Below, in pieces: positions 9,807 through 18,068 of a DNA stretch of 64,000 nt; the stretch's first letter is position 1; each line of letters starts with the position of its first letter. This DNA comes from Pseudomonadota bacterium (lineage in GTDB: Bacteria; Pseudomonadota; Alphaproteobacteria; Acetobacterales; Acetobacteraceae): contig JAKAEC010000004.1 of the NCBI GenBank assembly GCA_021818425.1, positions 1 through 64,000 of the forward strand, written 5' to 3'. The position numbers were made by a program, and so were the translations under genes. The notes beneath the pieces are model-generated. The model had not been told where the DNA came from and searched no databases. It worked only from the letters and a program-made list of their open reading frames with translations.

Positions 9807-12800
9807 CAGTGCGCCTCCGAGGCAATCACGCCAAGGCGTTGCCCGGCGCGGATGGCTTGACCTGGAACGGCGCTGAGCGAGGAGATGCGGCCTGAGGAGA
9901 CAGCCCGCACTCGCACTTCCATCTTCATCGATTCCAAAATCATCACCACATCCCCGCGCTGCACCAGGGCGCCGGGTTCGGCTAGGATTTGCCAGATGCT
10001 GCCAGGCACCGGGGCGGCGATGGCACGGCTGCCGACGGGCAAAGGCATTTCCTCAGGTTCTGGGGCGATGTCCGGCTCCTCGAAACTATTCAGCCCTTTT
10101 AGGGCCCAATCCTCCCGCTCGGCAGCGAAGGCTGCACGTTGGCGGGTTTGAAAAGTAACAATGCTCTCAGCGTTTTCGGCGCAGAAGGCATGGTAGTCAC
10201 GTAGCGAGAACTGGCTTTCCTCGATACGCAGCTGATATTTGCCCTGAGGGAAAGCGTCCCTAGCTTCCAGAAGCTCTTCTTCGGAAACTTCTATGAACCG
10301 GATCCGGTCAAAATGCCGCAGCAGCCAGGGTTTGCCGGGTTCAAAGGGCGGTGTCTGGCGGTGCGTGTTCCAGACCTGTACGGTGCGGCCGAAAAGCTGG
10401 TAGCCGCCGGGTCCTTCCATGCCGTAGACGCACATATAGGCGCCACCGATGCCGACAGCGTTCTGAGGAGTCCAGGGTCGGGCAGGATTATATTTGGTGG
10501 TAACGAGGCGATGGCGAGGATCGTATGGCGTGGCGACGGGGGCGCCGAGATAAACATCGCCCAGCCCGAGCACAACGTAGGAGGCATCGAAGATGATGCG
10601 TTTCACGTCCTCAATGCTGTCCAGCCCGTTGATGCGGCGGATGAATTCGATGTTGTCCGGGCACCAAGGGGCATTGGGGCGAGTGGTCTCCTGATATTTG
10701 CGCATGGATAGGCGAATTTGGCTGTCGTTCCAGGAAAGCGGCAGGTAAACCGTGCGAGCCCTCACCACCATGTCTTCAGGTACTGGCATGGTGGGAAGAA
10801 GTTTTTCCATCGCCGCCAGCATTTTCATTGGTGTGGTCTGGGTAGAATCGAAATGAACCTGCAATGATCTGATGCCGGGAGTAAGGTCGACGACGCCCGG
10901 CAGCTTTGCTGCTTCCAGCGCGTCACGTAGTGCCTGGGCACGCAGGCGGAGTTCAAAATCCAGTTTCATTTCGCCGAATTCAATAAGAATGTCTTCATCG
11001 CCAGCGCGACGGACCACAACATCTTTGTGGGTAGAGATGATGGCGGGGGCGGTATCGGCACGGACGAAGCGGAGTTTGTCGCCTGGCTTGAGTTGGCCAA
11101 GTTTCCAGCGGTCTGCTTTGGTGACCACGGCAGGGCAGACGAAGCCGCCGAGAGAGGGCCCATCCGGGCCTAGCAGGATCGGCATGTCACCCGTGAAGTC
11201 TATGGCACCGATGGCGTAGGCGTTGTCATGTATGTTGGAAGGGTGCAGACCCGCCTCCCCGCCATCCCTCCGCGCCCATTCGGGCTTGGGACCGATGAGA
11301 CGCACCCCCGTGCGGGCGGAGTTGTGGTGCACTTCGTAGGTGGCCGCGAATATGGTAGAAATATCTTTATCCGTGAAAAAATCGGGTGCGCCGTGAGGGC
11401 CGTAGAGTACGGCAATATCCCAGTCGTGGAAGAAGGCGGGCGGTGTGAGCGGCGGTGTCGCCGGTACTGGGACCGACGGATTGAAGCGCAGGGTATCGCC
11501 CGCACGCAAGGCGTTGCCGGTGGCGCCGCCGAAGCCTCCGAGGGTGAAAGTGGCGGTAGAACCTAGATAGTCAGGAGCGCGGAAGCCGCCGGAGATGGCG
11601 AGGTAGGTGCGATGACCTGGGCCTTCGACCACTCCAAGCTCCAGCACTTGCCCCGCCTTCACGGACACGGGCTGGTGATAAGGGATGGGGGTTTCATCCA
11701 ACAGAGCAGGCATATGCGCGCCAGAGAGGGCGATGAGCGTGTCGGCAAAAAAGCGCAGAGTAGGCCCAGTGTGGGTAAGTTCCAGCGCCACCGCATCCAG
11801 CCTGTTACCAAGCAACGCGTTAGCGTGGTTGTGGTGGAGATCGTCCATCGGCCCGCTAGGGGGGACGCCAACTTCCCAGTAACCCAAACGCCCCGGCAGA
11901 CTTTGCAGGCTGGACTGCGCACCAGGGTCCAGCACCTCCGCAGCGTATGGCATGAAGGCAAAATTGGTAAGGCTACTTGTGGTCATTTCACCCGCGATAA
12001 AATCTGGCAGGGCTAGGATGGCCTGCAGATAATCGAGATTGGTCTCGATACCGAAAATCTCGCTCTGCTTCAGACCGGCCTGCAGATTGGCCAGCGCCTC
12101 CGCACGGCTGGGACCACTAGCAATGAATTTCGCCAGCATCGGATCGTAGAAAGGTGAAACGTCCGTACCGGCCTCTACCCACTTCTCCACGCGTAACGAT
12201 GGGCCGGGCTTAAAGGCGGTGATCATGCCGCTGGAGGGTGCAAAATTGTTGCCTGGATTTTCCGCGTAGATGCGAACTTCAATAGCCGCACCCTGCGGCT
12301 TGAGGGTCGCTTGTGCGGGAAGGGTAAGAGTGCCAGCTGCTTGCTCGATCATCCAGCGGACGAAGTCAACACTATAAATTTCTTCCGTCACGCCATGTTC
12401 GACCTGTAGGCGCGTGTTCATTTCCAGGAAGTAGAACTCTTGTACCTCGGCGTCGTAAATGAACTCAACTGTGCCCGCGGATTCATATTGCACGGATGAG
12501 GCAAGCGCGACGGCAGCGTTCTGCATCGCGGCCAAGGTGGCATCGAACAAATTGGGGGCGGGCGTTTCCTCCACCACTTTCTGGTTTCGGCGTTGGAGAG
12601 AACAGTCGCGCGCGCCAAAGGCGACTACACCACCCTTGCCATCACCGAAAATCTGCACCTCGACATGGCGGGCACGGACGACGTATTTTTCAAGGAACAA
12701 GGCGGCATTGCCGAAATTATTCTCTGCGAGGCGAGCGATGCTATCATATTTGTCCCCCAGCTCTACATTGTTGTGGCATAGCACCATACCAATACCACCG

Positions 12801-13285
12801 CCTCCGGCGCTGCTTTTCAGCATCACTGGGTAGGTGATGCGTTTGGCCTGGGCCAAAGCTTCCTCAAGCGTGGAGAGAACGGAGGTGCCGGGCAGCATGG
12901 GAACGCCTGCTTTTTGCGCAAGGTCTCGAGCGGTATGTTTCATCCCGAAACCCCGCAAATGTTCAGGCCGGGGACCAATGAATTTGATGCCAGAAGCGGC
13001 AAGACGTTCGGCGAACTCCACGCGCTCGGAGAGGAAACCATAGCCCGGATGCACGGCCTGCGCGCCCGTTTCCTGGCAAGCTCTGATGATGGCGTCGATG
13101 TTCAGATAGCTCTCGGCCGCTGATGGCGGGCCTATGCGTAACGCTTCATCCGCCGCCAGCACGTTGGGAGAAAAACGGTCGGCATCTGAATATACCGCCA
13201 CAGATCTAATGCCCATATCTCGCAGAGTGCGGCAGACACGTCCCAAAATTTCGCCACGATTGGCGATAAGAACTTTACTGAACAT
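9806..13285 (-). CDS. Biotin-dependent urea carboxylase / guanidine carboxylase
   Basis: 1159 aa; biotin carboxylase domain (MFSKVLIANRGEI...), AHS1/AHS2-type carboxyltransferase region, biotinyl motif ILESMKMEVRV; guanidine-I riboswitch upstream favours guanidine as substrate. Confidence 0.95.
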   Translation of the reverse strand: MFSKVLIANRGEILGRVCRTLRDMGIRSVAVYSDADRFSPNVLAADEALRIGPPSAAESYLNIDAIIRACQETGAQAVHPGYGFLSERVEFAERLAASGIKFIGPRPEHLRGFGMKHTARDLAQKAGVPMLPGTSVLSTLEEALAQAKRITYPVMLKSSAGGGGIGMVLCHNNVELGDKYDSIARLAENNFGNAALFLEKYVVRARHVEVQIFGDGKGGVVAFGARDCSLQRRNQKVVEETPAPNLFDATLAAMQNAAVALASSVQYESAGTVEFIYDAEVQEFYFLEMNTRLQVEHGVTEEIYSVDFVRWMIEQAAGTLTLPAQATLKPQGAAIEVRIYAENPGNNFAPSSGMITAFKPGPSLRVEKWVEAGTDVSPFYDPMLAKFIASGPSRAEALANLQAGLKQSEIFGIETNLDYLQAILALPDFIAGEMTTSSLTNFAFMPYAAEVLDPGAQSSLQSLPGRLGYWEVGVPPSGPMDDLHHNHANALLGNRLDAVALELTHTGPTLRFFADTLIALSGAHMPALLDETPIPYHQPVSVKAGQVLELGVVEGPGHRTYLAISGGFRAPDYLGSTATFTLGGFGGATGNALRAGDTLRFNPSVPVPATPPLTPPAFFHDWDIAVLYGPHGAPDFFTDKDISTIFAATYEVHHNSARTGVRLIGPKPEWARRDGGEAGLHPSNIHDNAYAIGAIDFTGDMPILLGPDGPSLGGFVCPAVVTKADRWKLGQLKPGDKLRFVRADTAPAIISTHKDVVVRRAGDEDILIEFGEMKLDFELRLRAQALRDALEAAKLPGVVDLTPGIRSLQVHFDSTQTTPMKMLAAMEKLLPTMPVPEDMVVRARTVYLPLSWNDSQIRLSMRKYQETTRPNAPWCPDNIEFIRRINGLDSIEDVKRIIFDASYVVLGLGDVYLGAPVATPYDPRHRLVTTKYNPARPWTPQNAVGIGGAYMCVYGMEGPGGYQLFGRTVQVWNTHRQTPPFEPGKPWLLRHFDRIRFIEVSEEELLEARDAFPQGKYQLRIEESQFSLRDYHAFCAENAESIVTFQTRQRAAFAAEREDWALKGLNSFEEPDIAPEPEEMPLPVGSRAIAAPVPGSIWQILAEPGALVQRGDVVMILESMKMEVRVRAVSSGRISSLSAVPGQAIRAGQRLGVIASEAH

Positions 13286-13291
13286 GGCTGC

Positions 13292-13906
13292 CTACTCGCT
13301 GACAATAATCTGGATGGCTGTGGGGGTGAAACCGTTGCAGGGGTTATTCACCTGCGGGCAGTTGGAAACGAGCACCAGCACGTCCATTTCCGCCTGCAAT
13401 TCCACATAGCCTCCGGGCTTAGAAACGCCGTCATCGACCGTGAGCTCTCCATTGGTATTGATGGGTACATTCATGAAGAAATTCACGTTGGAAACGAGAT
13501 CTCGCTTGCTCATACCGTATTTGGCAAGCTCGACGATAAAATTCTCCCGGCAGGAATGCATGAAACGTGTCTCATTCCCGAAGCGAACTGTATTACTCTC
13601 GCAGGAGCAGGCACCAGCGCAGGTGTCGTGAAAACCACAGCTGTCGGCAACAAGTTTCATCATCGGACGACATTCGTTGGAGAGCAACGTGGAACCGGTG
13701 GAAAGATCGTAGCGTCCACCATGCTCAACTTGAGCTGCCAACGTGTCCTGGGCGGAGTAGCGCTCTGTCGTATCATGTGAATTGTAGAAGAGCGCATCCA
13801 CCGCTTGCTGACTTTCAAGGTCAATAATACGCAGTCTCTGGCCCCTTTTCAGAAGAGTGGAATAGGGTGCGCCAGCAGGAACGTGAGTGTCAGAAATAAT
13901 GATCAT
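13292..13906 (-). CDS. Urea carboxylase-associated protein 2 (DUF1989; carboxyguanidine deiminase subunit-like)
   Basis: 204 aa; Cys-rich motif DSCGFHDTCAGACSCESNTVRFGNETRFMHSCRENF; operon position. Confidence 0.88.
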   Translation of the reverse strand: MIIISDTHVPAGAPYSTLLKRGQRLRIIDLESQQAVDALFYNSHDTTERYSAQDTLAAQVEHGGRYDLSTGSTLLSNECRPMMKLVADSCGFHDTCAGACSCESNTVRFGNETRFMHSCRENFIVELAKYGMSKRDLVSNVNFFMNVPINTNGELTVDDGVSKPGGYVELQAEMDVLVLVSNCPQVNNPCNGFTPTAIQIIVSE

Positions 13907-14685
13907 TTAGCGAAATACCGGTCGTTATTGATGAAACCACGCGCAGCTTCCTCAGTGAATTGGCGACAGAGATCATGAGCGCTGACTGTCGGGGCGCGCC
14001 AAGCGATATAAGAGATGGGGCCGGTTGCCTCCTGCACCGGGCTCAGCGCGTGCGGGGTATTGGAGATGGTAATCAGCAGATCCATCTCCGCGCGCAGCTC
14101 AACCATGGCACCCTGCGGCGGATTGTGACGCCAGCGTATGATACCTTGATTGTCTACCGCGACGGGGGAAAACAGAGAGATAGCGGGAGCGACATCGCGT
14201 CGGGAGAGACCAAATTTGGCGGCAGCACTGCGCAGATTGTCCCGCCCATTGCGGCCTTGCGTTTGCATGGGGCCATTAGGGCCGACAATGGAATCATGCC
14301 CGGCACCTGTATCTGCGACGATAGAGGCAAGCACGCGCCCCATGTCAGAAAAGAGCACGCGGCCGGTGGTGAGGTTGGTGGTCCATTGCAACTTGGTCGT
14401 GTCGCCGGCGTTGAAACGTTCGGAGGTATCTTCCGCGTTCCACATGAATAGGGTAGCACCCGGCGTACCGGATAAATTGGCGATGCGGACGGCGGCACCG
14501 CGCTGCAGACGTAAGTTCACATACCAACCGGGAGGAATGGCATCTTCTAAAAAAACATCTTCTGGCTTGATGTCTACGAATTTTGTTTCAGGCTTTGGGG
14601 CTATGGCACGGGCGTGAGCGGCCTCCTGCAAGGCTTCGTAGCGTTGGCGGTATTGCGCGGGGGTGAGTTTGTCGAGTTCAAGCAT
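13903..14685 (-). CDS. Urea carboxylase-associated protein 1 (DUF1989; carboxyguanidine deiminase subunit-like)
   Basis: 260 aa; DUF1989-type VLFSDMGRVLASIVADTGAGHDS...NGRDNLRSAAAKFGLSRRDVAPAISLF; overlaps UAAP2. Confidence 0.87.
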   Translation of the reverse strand: MLELDKLTPAQYRQRYEALQEAAHARAIAPKPETKFVDIKPEDVFLEDAIPPGWYVNLRLQRGAAVRIANLSGTPGATLFMWNAEDTSERFNAGDTTKLQWTTNLTTGRVLFSDMGRVLASIVADTGAGHDSIVGPNGPMQTQGRNGRDNLRSAAAKFGLSRRDVAPAISLFSPVAVDNQGIIRWRHNPPQGAMVELRAEMDLLITISNTPHALSPVQEATGPISYIAWRAPTVSAHDLCRQFTEEAARGFINNDRYFAK

Positions 14686-14725
14686 TCGCTTGTCTCCACT
14701 GCAGTATGTTTGAAAAGTTCGACAT
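14678..14725 (-). CDS. Putative 15-aa leader peptide ORF (MSNFSNILQWRQANA) in guanidine operon leader
   Basis: GGAGGG SD 6 nt before ATG; stop TGA overlaps the first codons of the UAAP1 gene. Confidence 0.4.
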   Translation of the reverse strand: MSNFSNILQWRQANA

Positions 14726-14766
14726 CAGAATCCCTCCGTTGAATAACTACGCTTCAACGATACGAA

Positions 14767-14811
14767 GGATACGGCTGAGAGCTGATGCGTATCCCGCGCA
14801 TCCTTACTCTC
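14767..14811 (-). promoter_or_regulatory. Riboswitch expression platform with mutually exclusive hairpins
   Basis: (a) GAGAG(14807-14811)/CTCTC(14777-14781) plus GATGCG(14797-14802)/CGCATC(14784-14789) versus (b) GGATACG(14788-14794)/CGTATCC(14767-14773); the two share bases. Confidence 0.6.
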
Positions 14812-14910
14812 CCGGGCTTTTGTCCCGCCGTGCATCATGCGGATATCTCCCACATGACCGCCGCTCTCGGACCAGACACTGGATGAATATCCAGCCGGAA
14901 CCCTAGCGGC
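14807..14910 (-). ncRNA. Guanidine-I riboswitch (ykkC class) aptamer
   Basis: Minus strand reads GCTAGGGTTCCGGC...TCTGGTCCGAGAGC...CACGGCGGGACAAAAGCCCGGGAGAG, carrying the conserved ykkC elements CTAGGGTTCCG, TGGTCCGAGAG and ACGG..GGGA.AAAAGCCCGGGAGAG. Confidence 0.96.
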
Positions 14911-14938
14911 CTTTCCAATTATCTTGGCAATTTATTCT

Positions 14939-14955
14939 GGCAATTATCGTGCCAA
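14939..14955 (-). promoter_or_regulatory. Putative sigma-54 (RpoN) promoter of guanidine operon
   Basis: TTGGCACGATAATTGCC; matches YTGGCACG-N4-TTGC with GG-N10-GC; predicted start about 14928 lies just 5' of the aptamer. Confidence 0.75.
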
Positions 14956-15101
14956 TCCCCAACTCTTTATAGACCGGGGATAGCGATGCCAACATGCTGC
15001 TGCGTGCTTAAAAAAAAGCCCTGCAAGTCCATTTTTCCATCAAATATCGCCCTCATGTATCAGCTTCCGCAAAGCTGGTCTGGGTGGCGCGTCTTTCGGC
15101 T

Positions 15102-16361
15102 CTAAAACAGCCCCGCGCCAGAGAGACCGCCATAAACGCCTAGCCCGGCCGTAGTTGCCGAAAGCAGAATGGCGAGTCCGGCGTACCAGCCACGCAGCCG
15201 CATTTCAGCAGGCAGAGCCTTTAGTCCCAGCATCACCAGAAAGCCGAGCACCAGCGGTAGCAACAGCGCGTTCATTACCTCAACGGCAATATTCAAAATG
15301 ACAAGATTCGGCACCACCGCCACCAGCACAGCACCACACACCAGGCACGCCGCGTAGACGCCATAAAACCATTTAGCCCGGAAGGGGTGGTCCTCCAGCG
15401 ACCGACGATAGCCGGTAACCTCACCAAGCCCCCAGGCAAGTGCCAACGAGGCAACAATTGAAGCAACCAGCCCCGCCCCCAATACGCCGATGCCAAAAAC
15501 AAGTTTGCCCATGGTGACACCGAGATACGGAGTGAGCGCTGCCGTTATATCCCCAACGGTATTGAGGCTGGCGTTGGGGTTTTTCAGACCGATCGTGGCC
15601 GCAGTTGCGATCAGCACCGCCGCCATCACTAGCTGGGTAACAACTGAGCCGATGGCGGTATCCAACCGAGCATAGCGGAAATCCGCGAGGGACAATTTTT
15701 TGTCGGCGATGGCAGATTGTTGGTAGAAAATCATCCAGGGCATGATCACCGCGCCGATATTGGCGGCGACGAGGTAAAGGTAGTCCTGGTTACCCAAGGC
15801 AGGCTGCAGCATCTGAGCAGCGATTTGATGGCCGTTCGGCTTCGAGAGGAAAGCTATGACGAAAAAAACGAATTCGAACAGCCCCAACGCAATCGCCACC
15901 CGCTCCACTCGACGGTAAGAGCCCGTGAGAGCCACAACAAGCAGAAACAGCACAGATAGGCTCAGCGTGGCGTCACGCGGTACGCCATAGAGCTCGCCGA
16001 CACCGGCCACGCCAGAAAATTCAGACAGCAGCGCTCCGACCGTAGCCACCGCCAGCCCCCCGGCGGAAAGCCAAGCCCACCCCTCGCCAAACGTATCACG
16101 AATCAGCTCTCCGTGGCCTTTGCCGGTGAAGATGCCGAGCCGGACCGTAAGCTCTTGCACAACGTACAGGATGGGGATGAGCAAGAACTGCAGCAGTAAC
16201 AGCCGGTAACCCCAAGCCACGCCAGATTGAGAAGCAGTAATGATGCTGCCCACCTCGGTATCGGCCAGCATGACAACGAGCCCAGGTCCAAATACGGACA
16301 AAAAAGGCAGGGCGGCACGGCGAGCGGGCGAAGCAGACTGAGGCAAGACGGTTCCTGACAT
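15102..16361 (-). CDS. Nramp-family divalent metal transporter (non-canonical motifs)
   Basis: About 420 aa; FGPGLVVMLADTEVGSIITASQSGVAWGYRLLLLQFLLIPILY; multi-TM; ORF opens at 16421 but ATG 16361 fits family N-terminus better. Confidence 0.85.
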   Translation of the reverse strand: MSGTVLPQSASPARRAALPFLSVFGPGLVVMLADTEVGSIITASQSGVAWGYRLLLLQFLLIPILYVVQELTVRLGIFTGKGHGELIRDTFGEGWAWLSAGGLAVATVGALLSEFSGVAGVGELYGVPRDATLSLSVLFLLVVALTGSYRRVERVAIALGLFEFVFFVIAFLSKPNGHQIAAQMLQPALGNQDYLYLVAANIGAVIMPWMIFYQQSAIADKKLSLADFRYARLDTAIGSVVTQLVMAAVLIATAATIGLKNPNASLNTVGDITAALTPYLGVTMGKLVFGIGVLGAGLVASIVASLALAWGLGEVTGYRRSLEDHPFRAKWFYGVYAACLVCGAVLVAVVPNLVILNIAVEVMNALLLPLVLGFLVMLGLKALPAEMRLRGWYAGLAILLSATTAGLGVYGGLSGAGLF

Positions 16362-16366
16362 GCAAT

Positions 16367-16381
16367 TGAGAATAATTATCA
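16367..16381 (-). promoter_or_regulatory. Putative Fur-family operator
   Basis: TGAGAATAATTATCA, one mismatch to the 7-1-7 Fur box TGATAATnATTATCA, immediately upstream of the Nramp start. Confidence 0.6.
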
Positions 16382-16461
16382 ATAAGCGAGGCGGCGTAAT
16401 GCAGCCAGCCTTTCCTGTCAATGCAGAGCCGCGCCCCAGCGCCTGCCGGCGAGGGACCTAT

Positions 16462-17289
16462 CTAGCGCTGGGTTTTGGGACAGTAAAATGTGCTGCGGCC
16501 AGATTGCGTGATCTGCCTGATGCCCATGCACGCAGGAGGGCCAGGGCAACGCTCGCAGGGCTCGCCCGTGCGACCGTACACTTTCCAAGCGTTCTGAAAA
16601 TAGCCAAGCTCGCCGCTCGGCTGCACATAATCACGCAAGGATGATCCCCCCGCCGAGATCGCTTCAATCAGCGTGGCGCGCACCGCCTGAGCCAGCATCT
16701 CCAGCCTGGGACGGGAGATTTTCCCCGCCGCGCGGGTGGGCAGAATACCGGCTCGGAACAGCGCCTCGTTTGCATAAATATTGCCAATCCCTGCCACAAC
16801 CCGCTGGTCCAACAGCACAGCCTTTATAGGAGCGGAACGCCCCTCCACCGCCGCAGCGAGATAGGCGCCAGAAAATTCATTACCCAGCGGCTCTGGTCCC
16901 ATCCCGGCCAGCAGCTTGTGACTGTCCTCATCCACGGTTCGCACGAGGTCCAGCGTTCCGAACCGGCGAGGATCCACAAAGCCAACGCGCCCGCCGTCCT
17001 CGGTCTCAATGGTCAGATGCTCGTGCGTGGCCTCTGGCTTGTCCAACAGCATCCTACCAGACATGCCAAGGTGTATCAGTACCGACCAGCCATTATCCAG
17101 CTGCATGAGCATGAACTTACCGCGCCGCCTAAAACCCTTCACGGTGGCGCCGGTCAGCACGCGCGGCAGCTCTGGCGGCACCGGCCAACGAATATCAGCA
17201 CGGCGCAGAATGGCGCGAACAATGCGCCTTCCGGTCAAATGACCGTCCAGCCCGCGCATCACGGTTTCGACCTCGGGGAGTTCCGGCAT
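16462..17289 (-). CDS. mutM: Formamidopyrimidine-DNA glycosylase
   Basis: MPELPEVETVMRGL N-terminus; zinc-finger C..C..C..C-terminal region. Confidence 0.96.
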   Translation of the reverse strand: MPELPEVETVMRGLDGHLTGRRIVRAILRRADIRWPVPPELPRVLTGATVKGFRRRGKFMLMQLDNGWSVLIHLGMSGRMLLDKPEATHEHLTIETEDGGRVGFVDPRRFGTLDLVRTVDEDSHKLLAGMGPEPLGNEFSGAYLAAAVEGRSAPIKAVLLDQRVVAGIGNIYANEALFRAGILPTRAAGKISRPRLEMLAQAVRATLIEAISAGGSSLRDYVQPSGELGYFQNAWKVYGRTGEPCERCPGPPACMGIRQITQSGRSTFYCPKTQR

Positions 17290-17315
17290 GGCAAAACCAA
17301 GCTATAAAGGTCGCC

Positions 17316-18068
17316 ATGAACCAGAGCAATGAAAGCGATACCGCCGATTTCGGTTTCCGTTCCGTCCCCCGGGAGGAGAAAAGCTCCCTTGTGCGGCAAG
17401 TATTCGATTCCGTGGCGGGCAAATACGACATCATGAACGATCTAATGTCGTTCGGTGTCCACAGGCTCTGGAAACGCGATTTCCTCACTATGTTGGACCC
17501 TCGCCCACATCGCAAACTGCTGGATTTAGCGGCGGGCACCGGGGACATCACGTTCGGCTGGCTGCAACGCGGCGGCGGACCCGTGGTGATGTCGGATATC
17601 AACTCCTCCATGCTGGACGTGGGGCGAGACCGCGCCACTGCCAACGGCTATCTGGGCGATATCGAGTTTCTTGTGGCGGACGCAGAAAACCTGCCGCAGC
17701 CAGACAGGACGTTCGACCGTATCTCCATGGCTTTCGGCCTGCGCAACTGCACAAACAAGCAAAGAGTGATCGAGGAGGCCCTTCGCCTGCTTCGCCCAGG
17801 TGGGCGCTTCCTAGTGCTGGAATTCTCCAAACTGCAGATCGCTGGGTTAGAAAAGCTGTACGACGCTTGGTCTTTCCAAGCTTTGCCCAAAATCGGCGGC
17901 CTCGTTGCCAAGGATTCTGAAAGCTACCGATACCTTGCCGAGAGTATCCGCATGTTCCCCCCTCAGGACGAATTGAAGCGAATGTTCGAAGCTGCGGGAT
18001 TTGAGCGGGTATGCTACCGCAACCTCTCCGGCGGCATCGCCGCCATTCATGCCGGCTGGAAGCTGTGA
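17316..18068 (+). CDS. ubiE: Bifunctional demethylmenaquinone / 2-methoxy-6-polyprenyl-1,4-benzoquinol methylase
   Basis: [55 protein letters not shown]-terminus. Confidence 0.96.
   Translation: MNQSNESDTADFGFRSVPREEKSSLVRQVFDSVAGKYDIMNDLMSFGVHRLWKRDFLTMLDPRPHRKLLDLAAGTGDITFGWLQRGGGPVVMSDINSSMLDVGRDRATANGYLGDIEFLVADAENLPQPDRTFDRISMAFGLRNCTNKQRVIEEALRLLRPGGRFLVLEFSKLQIAGLEKLYDAWSFQALPKIGGLVAKDSESYRYLAESIRMFPPQDELKRMFEAAGFERVCYRNLSGGIAAIHAGWKL

Noticed and set aside
11612-12016. Antisense ORFs inside the carboxylase gene and similar shadows throughout the ORF track
   Set aside because: High-GC shadow frames opposite well-supported genes; no recognisable domains or plausible initiation context.
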